A DNA stretch of 37,596 bases from Candidatus Thiodiazotropha endolucinida (GCF_001715975.1 NZ_MARB01000032.1:1-37596); one strand, 5' to 3'; positions 7,880 through 16,906 are shown, numbered from the stretch's first letter. Numbers and translations: made by a program. Notes: a model not told the origin generated them from the letters alone.

Positions 7880-8389
7880 TTAAGTGCCTGCGCCCAGCAA
7901 CGGCACACCCTGCCGTGCCGTGATAAAGCGATAGGGTACTGAGATCTTTCCCCGCCTACTGTCAATAAGTACCTTGGCCTCCCACTCCATGGCGTCCCAG
8001 ACACAGACTGGCAGCATTCCCTCCCCGCTGAACTCTGTCGCAGAGTCATGCTGCAGTTTGAAGCGGTTGAAGCCCATCTGCATATTCACACCGCTGAAAT
8101 CGACCTCGATGCTCTCCGCCCGCAGGTCTTGAACCCTGACTTGCACCTTGAGCGGTGTCATCGTCGGCAGCTCCCTGGGTTCGATGGAGAGGCTGACCTG
8201 AGCGCCTTCGTCCAGCTTGGTGACACAGGGCCCGGCCCGCAGATCGCACATCGGATCGGCAGTCAGCTCGACCACAACATCGGGAAACAGGATCGGCCAG
8301 GCTTTAATCAGCGCGACAACCGATGCAGCGATCAGTAGCATACCCAGCGATACCCACAAGGTTCCGTTGGATTTATCCGCAGACTGCAT
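7880..8389 (-). CDS. Membrane-anchored periplasmic protein of the nos operon, possible copper site
   Basis: A 169-residue protein with one N-terminal membrane segment (residues 11-34) and a periplasmic domain. I do not recognise a named family. The domain has beta-strand-like alternation (LKVQVRVQDL, IEVDFSGVNMQMGFNRFKL) and a Met/Cys-rich set of residues (DPMCDLRAGPC near residue 45-54, NMQMG near 102, MLPVCVWDAMEW near 127-138), resembling copper-handling or FixH-like proteins. It starts 11 bases after the nosY stop and is the last gene of the nos operon. A role in copper delivery or NosZ maturation is an inference from the residues and the location. Confidence 0.55.
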   Translation of the reverse strand: MQSADKSNGTLWVSLGMLLIAASVVALIKAWPILFPDVVVELTADPMCDLRAGPCVTKLDEGAQVSLSIEPRELPTMTPLKVQVRVQDLRAESIEVDFSGVNMQMGFNRFKLQHDSATEFSGEGMLPVCVWDAMEWEAKVLIDSRRGKISVPYRFITARQGVPLLGAGT

Positions 8390-8400
8390 GAACTGTGGCC

Positions 8401-9279
8401 CTAGGGCAAATCACTTCGCTTGAACATAACAAATCCCAGACCGGCACAGGCCGTACCCAATGCGATGGGATAGAGCATTGCGTAGGTGATGTAGCCACTC
8501 AGGCCGAAGTTATCCAATATCACGTAGGCGGTGGGTCCCAGCAGCACCAGCTGGGGATCGAACAGCATCATGGTGGCGGTACGGAATACCTGCATCGGAT
8601 TGGTGAGTGCGATCGCCACCGCCGTCTCCGGCGGCAGGTGTTCCTGGATCAAAATCCCCAACAGGATCAGGTCGAGAAACAGCAACAGGGTCAACCAGAC
8701 CACAAAGGCGGCGCCCTGGGCCACATCGGTACTGCGTGTCAGGGTGGAGATCAACATACCGATCCCCAGAAAGCACCAGGCCAGGGCCATCAGCAGACCA
8801 CTGTAATAGAGCAGCAGATGCCAGGGCACCTCGACCCCTTTGACCGTTCCCCAGGCTGTGGCGCCGAGCATGGCGAGAAAGACAGGCAGAAAAACGACGA
8901 AGAAGCGGCCGAAAACACGTCCCCAGAACCAGGCGCTGAGAGTGATCGGCAGGGAGAGCAGATACTCGAAGACACCCGCCTCCCGGTCACCGGCCACCGA
9001 TCTCACGGTAGTGATCAGGACAAAGATGGGCAGCATCGCCATGGAGAGTTGGATGTAGGTGATCAACAGCCGTGAAAGGCCGGTAAAACCCATGATGCGC
9101 GACTCGGCCAGACCGAAGGCGAACAGGATGACCACCAATCCACCAAATACCATGGCGTAGACCATGAACCAGCGCGCCCGCAGGGATTCAATGATATCGG
9201 TGTAGGCCGCGAGCCAGAGATATTTCATGGATTTTCGACTCCCGTTCGATGAGAGAAAGTTATTATCGCCATCATTCAA
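8401..9279 (-). CDS. nosY: NosY, membrane permease of the NosFY(D) ABC complex
   Basis: A 292-residue ABC-2-type permease with six predicted membrane segments. The segment VRSVAGDREAGVFEYLLSLPITLSAWFWGR (about residues 92-121) contains the coupling element conserved in NosY proteins. With NosF (ATPase) and NosD (periplasmic) it forms the transporter-like machine needed to assemble the tetranuclear CuZ centre of nitrous oxide reductase. The frame starts at 9279, overlapping the nosL stop in an ATGA junction; an internal ATG at 9228 (MKYLWLAAY) with GGGAG ten bases upstream is an alternative start that removes 17 non-conserved residues. Confidence 0.85.
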   Translation of the reverse strand: MNDGDNNFLSSNGSRKSMKYLWLAAYTDIIESLRARWFMVYAMVFGGLVVILFAFGLAESRIMGFTGLSRLLITYIQLSMAMLPIFVLITTVRSVAGDREAGVFEYLLSLPITLSAWFWGRVFGRFFVVFLPVFLAMLGATAWGTVKGVEVPWHLLLYYSGLLMALAWCFLGIGMLISTLTRSTDVAQGAAFVVWLTLLLFLDLILLGILIQEHLPPETAVAIALTNPMQVFRTATMMLFDPQLVLLGPTAYVILDNFGLSGYITYAMLYPIALGTACAGLGFVMFKRSDLP

Positions 9280-9821
9280 TCCCCACCTCTATCCGCATCC
9301 TTTCCTTTGTCAGACGCTCTGCGCGCTTCCTGTTCCTTGAAGCGTTGCAGCAGATGGGCCGTGTGTATCTGGTTCTGTTGCTCCACACTGCGGATATGCT
9401 CCTTCGCCTGGGCGAAGTTGAGTCCGTCGGGTGCCGCCTCCGTTTGCGCGCCCAAGCCATACTCCATGGGTGTGTGATGGCCTTTCACATAGATTGCCCG
9501 GGTGGCATCGATCCATTCCCCAGTTCGATGATCGGTGACCCAAATCTCGGTTCTGGGGTCCTGTTGCCAGGGTTTTTCCGATAACCACAGGACAGCGCAG
9601 CCGATATCATCGAAGCGGGCTACTGCCGATCGTTGTTTGTGCGGTGGAAAATAGCGGATCTGGGCCGAGTGAGAGCGATCACTCAATACCATGCGACAGC
9701 GTTCGCAGGCATCCCTGTCCCATTTAATCGCCAGGGGACCACTACCGCTGTCTCCAGAACAGCCGATCAGCAGGAACACTACAGCCAGCATCATCGCCAG
9801 AAACAGGGATCTAAACCACAT
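9276..9821 (-). CDS. nosL: NosL, copper-binding lipoprotein chaperone
   Basis: A 181-residue outer-membrane or periplasmic lipoprotein: signal peptide with lipobox LIGC (Cys21 as the acylated residue), then a NosL domain with the copper-site motif CERCRM (about residues 39-44), the DDIGCAVLWL segment and ATRAIYV followed by MEYGLGA. NosL delivers Cu(I) for CuZ assembly. The start overlaps nosF by 11 bases, with GGGGAG as ribosome binding site. The C-terminal 40 residues are a charged, Glu/Lys/Arg-rich tail longer than the domain needs. Confidence 0.9.
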   Translation of the reverse strand: MWFRSLFLAMMLAVVFLLIGCSGDSGSGPLAIKWDRDACERCRMVLSDRSHSAQIRYFPPHKQRSAVARFDDIGCAVLWLSEKPWQQDPRTEIWVTDHRTGEWIDATRAIYVKGHHTPMEYGLGAQTEAAPDGLNFAQAKEHIRSVEQQNQIHTAHLLQRFKEQEARRASDKGKDADRGGD

Positions 9822-10710
9822 TGATGCTGCTCCCCTGGTTCAGCAATATCCCCTCCCCTTCGGCCTCGGAGATCTCTAAACTCGAAAGCAGTGCGGCATA
9901 GCGGGAGAGCAGACTGAGAAAACGCAGGCGATCCGGTCCGGCAATGGTGCCTTGCCACACCAGCCCCGCTTCCACGTCGCTGAATCCCCACTCGGCGATG
10001 GCCTTGGCGAATGCAGCCTCGGGTTGCAGCAGCCGGATAGTGCAGTTGAGTTGTGATGAGAGTTCCACCAGATCGGCCACCCGGTCATCCAGGACGATCT
10101 CTCCCTGGTCCATCTCGATCACCCGATTCACCAGGCTGGCCACTTCATCCAGCCGATGGCTCGATATGAGCATTGCCGCCCGCTCCTTCTTCTCCGCCAG
10201 GAGTTTGAAGAAGATATGCCTTGCTTCCGGATCCAGATTGGCGGCAGGCTCATCCATCACCAGCAACTCACTCTCTCTCCCCAGTGCGATGGCGATCAAC
10301 AGTTTCTGCTTCTGGCCGCCGGAGAGTTTTACAAAGGCGTGATGGTGAAAACGCCCGGCGTCGAAGCCGAGTTGCTCCGCCACGCCGATCATGCGTGCCG
10401 GATCGCTGTCGCACAGGGTGGCGGAGAAACGGATCAGTTGCCCCACCGGCATGTGCAGGGGTGGCGGCAGTTGGGGCACAAACCCCACTTTTGACAGCAC
10501 CTCACGGCGATTCTGGCGCGGATCCAATCCATCCACCAACACCCTGCCCTCGCAGATGTATTCACCGAGCAGGCAGCGGATCAGCGTGGTTTTCCCCGCC
10601 CCGTTGGAGCCGACCAGGGCAACCCGGTGACCCCGTTCGATGGTGAGATCAATGCCCTTGAGTACCCGATGCCGGCGAAATCGTTTGACGATGTTTTCAA
10701 ATTGGATCAT
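9811..10710 (-). CDS. nosF: NosF, ATPase of the nitrous oxide reductase maturation ABC complex
   Basis: A 299-residue ABC ATPase. Visible motifs: Walker A GSNGAGKT (about residues 34-41), Q-loop FVPQLP, signature LSGGQKQKL, Walker B LLVMDEP and the switch histidine in ISSHRLDE. It would power the NosDFY complex in the cytoplasm to assemble the CuZ site. It lies between nosH and nosL, followed by nosY. The length is normal for NosF proteins. Confidence 0.9.
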   Translation of the reverse strand: MIQFENIVKRFRRHRVLKGIDLTIERGHRVALVGSNGAGKTTLIRCLLGEYICEGRVLVDGLDPRQNRREVLSKVGFVPQLPPPLHMPVGQLIRFSATLCDSDPARMIGVAEQLGFDAGRFHHHAFVKLSGGQKQKLLIAIALGRESELLVMDEPAANLDPEARHIFFKLLAEKKERAAMLISSHRLDEVASLVNRVIEMDQGEIVLDDRVADLVELSSQLNCTIRLLQPEAAFAKAIAEWGFSDVEAGLVWQGTIAGPDRLRFLSLLSRYAALLSSLEISEAEGEGILLNQGSSINVV

Positions 10711-10735
10711 AGCCTGTATCCGGTTCCTGTCAGCA

Positions 10736-11710
10736 CTATTTGAGCATCTTACTCAACCCTTTGACCTCGAAGGTCAGAGAGCTGGTGGGGCAGATATCCA
10801 CGCACATGCCGCAGCGGGTGCAATCGGATGTCACATCCTGATTCACATCACTGGCGCCGCCGCGGATCGTCAGGTCCAATACATGGGGCACCATACAGAC
10901 CTTTCGGCAATCGCCCTCGTGATGACAGGCCTCGGCGTTGTACTTGACCCTTATCGGGGAGAGCACCCCCACCATGCCATAGGTTACACCGATGGGACAG
11001 ACATATCGGCACCAGGCCCGGCGGGAATAGAAGACCTCGAACAGGAGCAGCACCCCCACCCAGAGTAGCGCGATACCCGGCCCGTAGATCAATGCCCGGC
11101 TGAGGATGCCGGTGGGCGAAATGGTTTCGAAAACCGTATAGCCGGTGACCAGTGCCAATAGCGCGAAGATGATATAGAAAACGCTTCGCACCTTGCGGCT
11201 GAAGGTATGGTTCTTGATGATCTTCTTTTCGACCAGCCAAAGATGAAGGTATTCGGTCCATTCGGACAACAGATGGTAGGGACAGACCCAGGCACAGAAG
11301 GTGCGTCCGCCCAGCAGCATCCACATCACGAACACCGTGACCATACCGATCACCAGATTGAGCACGATATGTTTGTAGGCCAGGGCGACCTGTAGGGCGG
11401 AATTGAGGTCGGCGAAGTGGAAACCGATGACCCGCGCACCGGTGAGAGAGCCTTCCACCAACTGCACGTCGAAATAGAAGGAAGCGACAAACAGCAGGTT
11501 CACGATGATCAGAGTAATCCATCGGCGCTTCTTCCACTTGCTGAAAAAGGGGCCTTTGTGCTCATCCCGCAACGCTTCCAGATCCGCCTTCGACAGGGCA
11601 CCCCGCTTGCCTTCATAGATTTTCCTGACTTCCGGGCTCTGTTGATCCTTGCTTGGTCTGGGGCGCTTATAGCCGAAAACCTGTAACAGGGAGTCTTTGA
11701 CATAATCCAT
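10736..11710 (-). CDS. nosH: NosH (NapH-like) polytopic iron-sulfur quinol dehydrogenase subunit
   Basis: A 324-residue membrane protein of the NapH family: four membrane segments (from about residue 65), two CxxxCP motifs in loops (FCAWVCPYHLLSEW and WCRYVCPIGVTYG), and a C-terminal ferredoxin-type part with CHHEGDCRKVC and CTRCGMCVDICP for 4Fe-4S clusters. With NosG it should pass electrons from (mena)quinol to the cytochromes c that feed NosZ, as proposed for clade II nos clusters, which lack NosR. It starts two bases from the nosG stop, after a G-rich ribosome binding site, so the two are tightly coupled. Confidence 0.88.
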   Translation of the reverse strand: MDYVKDSLLQVFGYKRPRPSKDQQSPEVRKIYEGKRGALSKADLEALRDEHKGPFFSKWKKRRWITLIIVNLLFVASFYFDVQLVEGSLTGARVIGFHFADLNSALQVALAYKHIVLNLVIGMVTVFVMWMLLGGRTFCAWVCPYHLLSEWTEYLHLWLVEKKIIKNHTFSRKVRSVFYIIFALLALVTGYTVFETISPTGILSRALIYGPGIALLWVGVLLLFEVFYSRRAWCRYVCPIGVTYGMVGVLSPIRVKYNAEACHHEGDCRKVCMVPHVLDLTIRGGASDVNQDVTSDCTRCGMCVDICPTSSLTFEVKGLSKMLK

Positions 11711-11711
11711 A

Positions 11712-12599
11712 TCAGCCCCCCATTACCGTATCGGCGTTTTTATCCAGATCGACCACAATGGCGGCACTCTCCACCGGACAGATCATTTCGCACACTCCGC
11801 AGCCGACACAGCCCTCCTGGACCGTCGGTCGCAGGCGCTTGATGCCGTCGCCCTGATCCACCGGCTCCAGGGTAATGGCATGCTTGGGCGGACACTCGTT
11901 GCCCATCTGCTGAGCCACACGAGCCAGCTGCTGCGGTTTGTCGGTCTCTGCTGTCTCGCACTGGGTGATACGGATTTCGATTGGACACTGACGTACGCAG
12001 AGGTCGCAGATCTCCAGATCGTAGGGGTAATCCGCCACGGGTATGGGATTCCAGCGATCGACCTCCTCATAGCGCAGCAGTCCCTGGTAGTCAGCTCCCC
12101 TCGCCTGCCCTTTAAAGCCTTTTCCCTGCATGGCGAGACAGGCCTTGGGGCGTGCCAGCCTGGCAAAACCCATACGGGTATCCGCCGGGTAGTCCAGGTC
12201 ATGGGTCAAGGCGCCTGTGGGACAGGCCAGAACGCACTGCAGACCGTCGCAGGAGAAGTCGCAGGCCTGTGCCCTGGCATCGATATAGGGGAGTCCGATT
12301 CCGAAACCGTCGGGCAGATCCGCCAGTTTGATCGCCTCCACCGGACAGACCTGAACACATTGGCCGCATTTGATGCATGAGGCAAAGAACTCCTGCTCGT
12401 CTTGCGGGGTTTTCAAGGCGCCGGGCGGACGCAGCCGCATCGCCTTTCCCTGCATGACCGGCACGAATCCCAACAACGAGATACCGACCACGCCGGCGGT
12501 CAAGACCGTGGCGCGCAAAAACTCACGACGGCTCTGTTCCCTGCGCTTGGGCGTCAAAGGCCGTTTGTTCCTTTTTTTCGCCGTTTTTCTCTCGCTCAT
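11712..12599 (-). CDS. nosG: NosG (NapG-like) exported ferredoxin-type protein
   Basis: A 295-residue protein with a basic N-terminus and a twin-arginine signal (QSRREFLRATV, then a hydrophobic stretch), followed by four cysteine clusters typical of NapG: CIKCGQCVQVCP, CDFSCDGLQCVLACP, CDLCVRQCP and CVGCGVCEMICP, consistent with up to four 4Fe-4S clusters. It would act in the periplasm together with the NosH membrane subunit. The ATG at 12597-12599 with upstream GAGAGG is preferred; a TTG six codons earlier also keeps the frame. The gap to nosD is 14 bases. Confidence 0.88.
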   Translation of the reverse strand: MSERKTAKKRNKRPLTPKRREQSRREFLRATVLTAGVVGISLLGFVPVMQGKAMRLRPPGALKTPQDEQEFFASCIKCGQCVQVCPVEAIKLADLPDGFGIGLPYIDARAQACDFSCDGLQCVLACPTGALTHDLDYPADTRMGFARLARPKACLAMQGKGFKGQARGADYQGLLRYEEVDRWNPIPVADYPYDLEICDLCVRQCPIEIRITQCETAETDKPQQLARVAQQMGNECPPKHAITLEPVDQGDGIKRLRPTVQEGCVGCGVCEMICPVESAAIVVDLDKNADTVMGG

Positions 12600-12613
12600 C
12601 TCAATGATGCCTC

Positions 12614-14068
12614 TCAACGTCCCAGTGACTCGCGCAATGCCTTGTAGGCGTCGAAGGCTTGCTCACTCTGTTCCGACGGTGATTCGGATTGCTCAGTCAT
12701 ATCGGCATCGTCCGCCGACCCGGGGATGGACGACTCCGTTGTCAGTGTGGCAGCTGCTGTGCTCATCCGGGGTTGTTTGTCCCGCACCAGCATGTTGGGT
12801 TGCGTGAAGGGCGCGAGGCGTTCCAGAAAATCCATCACTTCGAGCACAGGGGACCCCTTGAAGAAACGTGCCGATGGCACATCCATCCATATCCGGTCGG
12901 CATAGCTGAACAGCTCGTAAGGTTTGTCACCCACCTGATCACGGTCGATATCGAAACCCTCGTAGTCATCCCAGTAGTTGGCCTGCCACAGATTGCGATT
13001 GGCCGTCTTGCCGCCGCCCGACACCGCCACTTGTGTGATATTGCCTTTGAAACTGTTGCCGATCAGATGATTGCCGGTCCAGTCGTTGAGAAACAGCACC
13101 CCGATACCGCTGTAGGCAATCAAGTTGTTTTCAATACGGTTGATGGAGTCCGGCTGAAACGGCGAAACATCGAGATAGAGACCGGTGGCGCAATAGAGCA
13201 CCTGGTTTCCGGTGACCACCACATCGGAGGTCTCCTTGAAACCTATACCCATCCCTGTGGCGCCGGTGGCATGGGCGATGTAGTTGTTTTTCAAATGCAC
13301 GCCGTCGCTGTACATGACGAATATACCGACAGAATTGTTTTCGTAATGGTTGTCTGCAACCTCGTTGTACTGGGAATACATAAAGTGGAGTGAGTAACGA
13401 CCGCCACGTGCGTCGTTGCGTGCGATCAGGTTGTCCCGGGAGTACCAGACCACCGTATCCCTCGAGTTGCGGATGATGTTGTCCGTAATCTTGTTGTCAA
13501 AGCTGTACCAGAGTCGGATGGCATCCCCGCGCACTCCGAGTTCAAGCGGCTTTGAGGAGATGCGATTGCCGCGCACGATATTGTTTTTTGACTGTTGCAG
13601 GTCGATACCGAAGAGGGTGTTATCGATGACATTGTCTTTGATGACATTGAAATCACCACGCACCTGTACCCCGGAATCGATGGTGTTGTGAGATTCACCG
13701 GAGTTGGTCAAATGGAGATTCTTCAGGGTCGCGCCATCGGTTTCCAGGACGATAACCGATCCCTTACCCCCCGCGTCGATGGTAACTTTCCCCTGTCCGT
13801 CTATTGTCAAAGGCTCGCTGATCGTGACCGGTCCCGCATAGGTCCCCGGTGATGGGACAAGGGTGCCGCCGACCTCCGTCTGATCGACTAAGGCCTGGAA
13901 GGATGGAAAGGCTGTCGATTCCGCAAATACCTGAAAACTCTGTAGTGATAGCAACAGCACAATAAAACTATGAATGAAGGATTTTGAATTTTGAATTGAT
14001 GGGTGTGCATGTGCACACAATCCATTAATAAGATGTGAACGCAGTGAACACAACAATTCAACATTCAT
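12614..14068 (-). CDS. nosD: NosD, periplasmic beta-helix protein for CuZ assembly
   Basis: A 484-residue protein of the NosD family. After a signal peptide (hydrophobic residues 32-48, mature part from about AESTAF) come regular right-handed beta-helix coils with many N-rich turns (DNVIDNT, NNIVRGNRI, NKITDNIIRNS, YNEVADNHYENN), then WQANYWDDYEGFDIDRDQVGDKPYE, the conserved NosD C-terminal segment. The final 70 residues are a Ser/Glu-rich tail. NosD works with NosFY in assembling CuZ. The start ATG lies three bases after the nosB stop codon without a good ribosome binding site, and the first 30 residues are atypical for an export signal (see findings). Confidence 0.88.
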   Translation of the reverse strand: MNVELLCSLRSHLINGLCAHAHPSIQNSKSFIHSFIVLLLSLQSFQVFAESTAFPSFQALVDQTEVGGTLVPSPGTYAGPVTISEPLTIDGQGKVTIDAGGKGSVIVLETDGATLKNLHLTNSGESHNTIDSGVQVRGDFNVIKDNVIDNTLFGIDLQQSKNNIVRGNRISSKPLELGVRGDAIRLWYSFDNKITDNIIRNSRDTVVWYSRDNLIARNDARGGRYSLHFMYSQYNEVADNHYENNSVGIFVMYSDGVHLKNNYIAHATGATGMGIGFKETSDVVVTGNQVLYCATGLYLDVSPFQPDSINRIENNLIAYSGIGVLFLNDWTGNHLIGNSFKGNITQVAVSGGGKTANRNLWQANYWDDYEGFDIDRDQVGDKPYELFSYADRIWMDVPSARFFKGSPVLEVMDFLERLAPFTQPNMLVRDKQPRMSTAAATLTTESSIPGSADDADMTEQSESPSEQSEQAFDAYKALRESLGR

Positions 14069-14071
14069 AAT

Positions 14072-15250
14072 TTACTGTTTCAGTTGCTTGAACCTGAGCA
14101 GTGCGGCAACAGCCAAAATCAACGATGTGAGCAGCATCAGGCCAAACCCGATATAGGGATAGGAGTGGGTGGTGAACTGCGCCACCTTGCCATCACCGAA
14201 GACCGTCGGCATGAAGGGCTTGACGGAAAAGGCGCCCATATCGTTCAAGGTATGTCCGTACCACCATAACCATGCGGAGTAATCGATAACGAAAAATACC
14301 GGCAGGGCGATGGGCACCAGTATCAACAACCAGTAGAGCATGCCGCCGTTCCTACGGGAACCGAAAACCACCAGGGCCATGGCGCCCAGAATAGCGTAAA
14401 AGACCAGGTGAATCGCCAGCTCCAGGTTCTTTACCATCGGCACGATCTCTTGCGGATTATTGAAATAGCGTCCCAGACTCTTGGCATAGTGCCACGTCAT
14501 CACCTGAAAGGAGCTGCCGTCCCAGGGCGATAAACTGTCTGATTTCACCTGATCGATATCATAGGTCAGCTTTAGCTGCTCAATCAGATGTGCCTTTTCC
14601 GCACCCGCCGATTTCGTACCGGCCTGCCTGGCCGCTTCCAATTCTGAGGGCAGGATGACCTCGACTCCGGATGCTTCCAGGGAATCCTTCAGCACACCGG
14701 TGACCCCGCCAATCACAATTTCAGGTTCACCGGTTTCCCCCGAGGCTTCCTGGTCCAACGATGTCACCATAGCGCTGACATAACCCTTGTTCTGCAGGTT
14801 GAAACCGTTTTCGCCATAGAGCGTCATCGCCATCCAGGCGGCAATACCGGTAAATCCGACAGTCAACACGATCATGCGCTGCTTCGGCCCGGTGAAGATA
14901 AAGCCGATCAGCATTACGCCAAGGAAGGCCATCAAAAACTGACCGAATCCACGCTCCACAGGGCCGCCGGCCGCGATGGGATACATGCCCACATAGTGGT
15001 TGATGGTATCCATCTCATGTACACAATCCAGTGCCTCGTCTTCGACTATCTCCGCCTTTTCCTGTTTTTCACAGCCGTTGAATACCCCATTCATATGGAA
15101 ATGGATGCGAACTCCGTCCGGGAAGGATTCCTCGGGGTAATTGGGCGCCGTCAACGACACCCACCAGATAGGCGTATAGAAAATCACAGCAAGCAGTCCC
15201 AATCCAATCAGGGTGAGTACTGCAACTTGAAGGGTTTGCTTAGACTGCAT
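14072..15250 (-). CDS. nosB: NosB-like polytopic membrane protein of clade II nos cluster
   Basis: A 392-residue membrane protein with an N-terminal membrane anchor (residues 8-31), a periplasmic stretch, several further hydrophobic segments (about 104-125, 130-145, then four between 280 and 390) and a charged soluble loop in the middle. Position and topology match NosB, the transmembrane protein found between nosZ and nosD in clade II nos clusters, for example in Wolinella. The W-W-Y and HTLNDMGAFSVKPF stretch near residue 335 is notable, but no cofactor motif is obvious. The role in N2O reduction is not established for the family; the call rests on gene order and membrane pattern. Confidence 0.7.
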   Translation of the reverse strand: MQSKQTLQVAVLTLIGLGLLAVIFYTPIWWVSLTAPNYPEESFPDGVRIHFHMNGVFNGCEKQEKAEIVEDEALDCVHEMDTINHYVGMYPIAAGGPVERGFGQFLMAFLGVMLIGFIFTGPKQRMIVLTVGFTGIAAWMAMTLYGENGFNLQNKGYVSAMVTSLDQEASGETGEPEIVIGGVTGVLKDSLEASGVEVILPSELEAARQAGTKSAGAEKAHLIEQLKLTYDIDQVKSDSLSPWDGSSFQVMTWHYAKSLGRYFNNPQEIVPMVKNLELAIHLVFYAILGAMALVVFGSRRNGGMLYWLLILVPIALPVFFVIDYSAWLWWYGHTLNDMGAFSVKPFMPTVFGDGKVAQFTTHSYPYIGFGLMLLTSLILAVAALLRFKQLKQ

Positions 15251-15477
15251 GGCGTATCTCTATGAAAGCGATTCAATTTCCAGTGGTTGGAATGATTGAG
15301 ATAGTGATTTTCAGATTGGGCTGGGGAGTCATGACCAATGCACAGCAGGCGTTTGAACCACCTGTCGGGCATCGCACCTCAGCCTTATCTGAACCTGAGT
15401 CAGACAAGCCCTGCAGAGAGAGGCACCCGTCATGCTGACGGGTTGCCGGTTCAACAGGCCATGTCTGTCAGGCTGGA

Positions 15478-16227
15478 TCAATCGTAGTCCGGATTTTGCC
15501 AATCCTTGGAGGGAGCAACCATATCCTTTGGCACCGGCAGTCTGGATACGTAGTTGATGACCATCTGCATATCCTTGTCGGAGAAGTTTTTGATCTGCTC
15601 CACCATGTCGGGGTTGGCATTGCGGCGTTTCCCGTCACGAATCCACTCGAACTGGCGCAGCATGTAGGCATAGTGCTGTCCGTGAATCTTGGGATAGAAC
15701 TTTTCGTCATCCCCTTCACCGATATCACCATGACACTGCACGCAGTTGTCATCGTACAGCTTTTTGCCTTGTTCGAATTCAGGGAACAGTTTATTCCAGG
15801 GGCCTTTACCGTTTTCCGGGTTCATCGGTAGTTTAGCGATATAGGCGGTGACATCGGCAACCAGTTGCGCGGGATTGATGTCACCCTTATGATAGCCGGA
15901 AGCGGCCATGATCTGCTCGTCCAAGGCAAACGGATACATTGTCGGATTGTCGCGATTCTGGGCGCGAATATCAGCCAACTGCTTGATCAGTACGTTACGA
16001 TGCTGTCCCGCCAATTGTGGGAAGGTACCGTCCGACAGACCCCAACCTTCCAATAGATGGCAGGCCGAGCAGACTTCATAAACTGCAATACCACGCTCAC
16101 GGTCGGGGGTCAGCAGCATCGCTTCATCCTTCTCGCCGCCAGCTTCGTTCCAGCCGGCCAGGGCAGTGCTGCACAAGATTGTTCCCAAAGCGGCGGTCAG
16201 GCTCTTCAACATCGGTTTTACTTTCAT
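15478..16227 (-). CDS. Periplasmic diheme cytochrome c of the nos cluster
   Basis: A 249-residue exported cytochrome: signal peptide (MKVKPMLKSLTAALG to SSTALAG) and two haem-binding sites, CSACH and CVQCH, each followed by a c4-type segment (FPQLAGQHRNVLIKQL and YPKIHGQHYAYMLRQF). The ATG at 16227 is preferred because GGAGAA lies upstream; the longer frame to 16248 adds seven residues. It lies between nosZ and nosB, where clade II clusters often carry c-type cytochromes, and has its own FNR/DNR-type box. It probably carries electrons to NosZ. Confidence 0.85.
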   Translation of the reverse strand: MKVKPMLKSLTAALGTILCSTALAGWNEAGGEKDEAMLLTPDRERGIAVYEVCSACHLLEGWGLSDGTFPQLAGQHRNVLIKQLADIRAQNRDNPTMYPFALDEQIMAASGYHKGDINPAQLVADVTAYIAKLPMNPENGKGPWNKLFPEFEQGKKLYDDNCVQCHGDIGEGDDEKFYPKIHGQHYAYMLRQFEWIRDGKRRNANPDMVEQIKNFSDKDMQMVINYVSRLPVPKDMVAPSKDWQNPDYD

Positions 16228-16374
16228 CGTTCGATTCTCCAGCCCCATGATCTGTCACTGGGGATAGTTCGGATTTGCCACCTTTTCAGGTGTTATAAAT
16301 CAGGTTCTCTTGTGAAGCCAATTCAACCCCTGAAAAGAGATGCTGCAGTGTGTCACAGGCTATATTAGAGCACT

Positions 16375-16388
16375 TTGATATACATCAA
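16375..16388. promoter_or_regulatory. FNR/DNR-type box upstream of the internal nos cytochrome
   Basis: TTGATATACATCAA is a perfect match to TTGAT-N4-ATCAA. It lies between the monoheme and diheme cytochrome genes, centred about 155 bases before the ATG at 16227, implying a secondary promoter within the nos cluster. Confidence 0.7.
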
Positions 16389-16440
16389 CTGCCCCAATTC
16401 GGCATCTTCTGATGCTATCAGCAGCAGATTCACACTGAGT

Positions 16441-16764
16441 TTATAGCGTGCTCAACCAGTCAGCTATCGCACGCATCTCCTCTTCGGTAACAAGTCCCAT
16501 GACACCCTTCATGGCTGCGGTCTGGCCATTACTGCGGGCACCGGATTTGATATCTATCATCTGATTGAAGGCATAGTCGGCATTCTGCCCGGCAAGCTTT
16601 GGATAGATAGGCATAATCGGTGTATTGGCATCTTTACCGTGGCAGGACCAGCAGGTCTTGGTCTTGTAGAGTTCGGCTCCGTCGGCAGCCTGCGCCTGAG
16701 TGGTAATCCCAACAGCAAACAGCAATGCAGCAGATGACAATGCGATTTTAACAATTTTCATCAT
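16441..16764 (-). CDS. Small monoheme cytochrome c
   Basis: A 107-residue cytochrome with a signal peptide (MMKIVKIALSSAALLFAVG to AQAAD) and one haem site, CWSCH, followed by YPKLAGQNADYAFNQM and a C-terminal Met (KGVMGLVTEEEM) as candidate axial ligand. It lies immediately after nosZ and is a likely direct electron donor to the CuA site. The start is the first of two adjacent ATG codons after AGAGGAAA. Confidence 0.85.
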   Translation of the reverse strand: MMKIVKIALSSAALLFAVGITTQAQAADGAELYKTKTCWSCHGKDANTPIMPIYPKLAGQNADYAFNQMIDIKSGARSNGQTAAMKGVMGLVTEEEMRAIADWLSTL

Positions 16765-16906
16765 ATCGATTTCCTCTAGCAAATTAGGGCAATAGTCTTT
16801 ACCGATGGCATAACTCTATTGCAATCTGTAGTTAGACGAATTGAGCTATGTTAAATCAGATTCCTAAAAACCGCTGAAGTTTTATGTGAATTTTGTCCTC
16901 AACGTA

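Noticed and set aside
7216-8049. Long minus-strand frame over the diheme cytochrome c
   Set aside because: It is the shadow of two real genes, contains no domain motif and lies antisense to a clear c4-type cytochrome.
8395-9075. 226-codon plus-strand frame opposite nosY
   Set aside because: Gln/His-rich shadow of the nosY coding strand with no family features.
15425-15443. ACCCGTCA/TGACGGGT hairpin after the diheme nos cytochrome
   Set aside because: A perfect 8-bp stem with a three-base loop, but no T-run follows and no function can be assigned beyond possible mRNA stabilisation.
16835-16860. Weak FNR-like sequence TTGAGCTATGTTAA upstream of the monoheme cytochrome
   Set aside because: Two mismatches in the conserved half-sites; not counted among the boxes.
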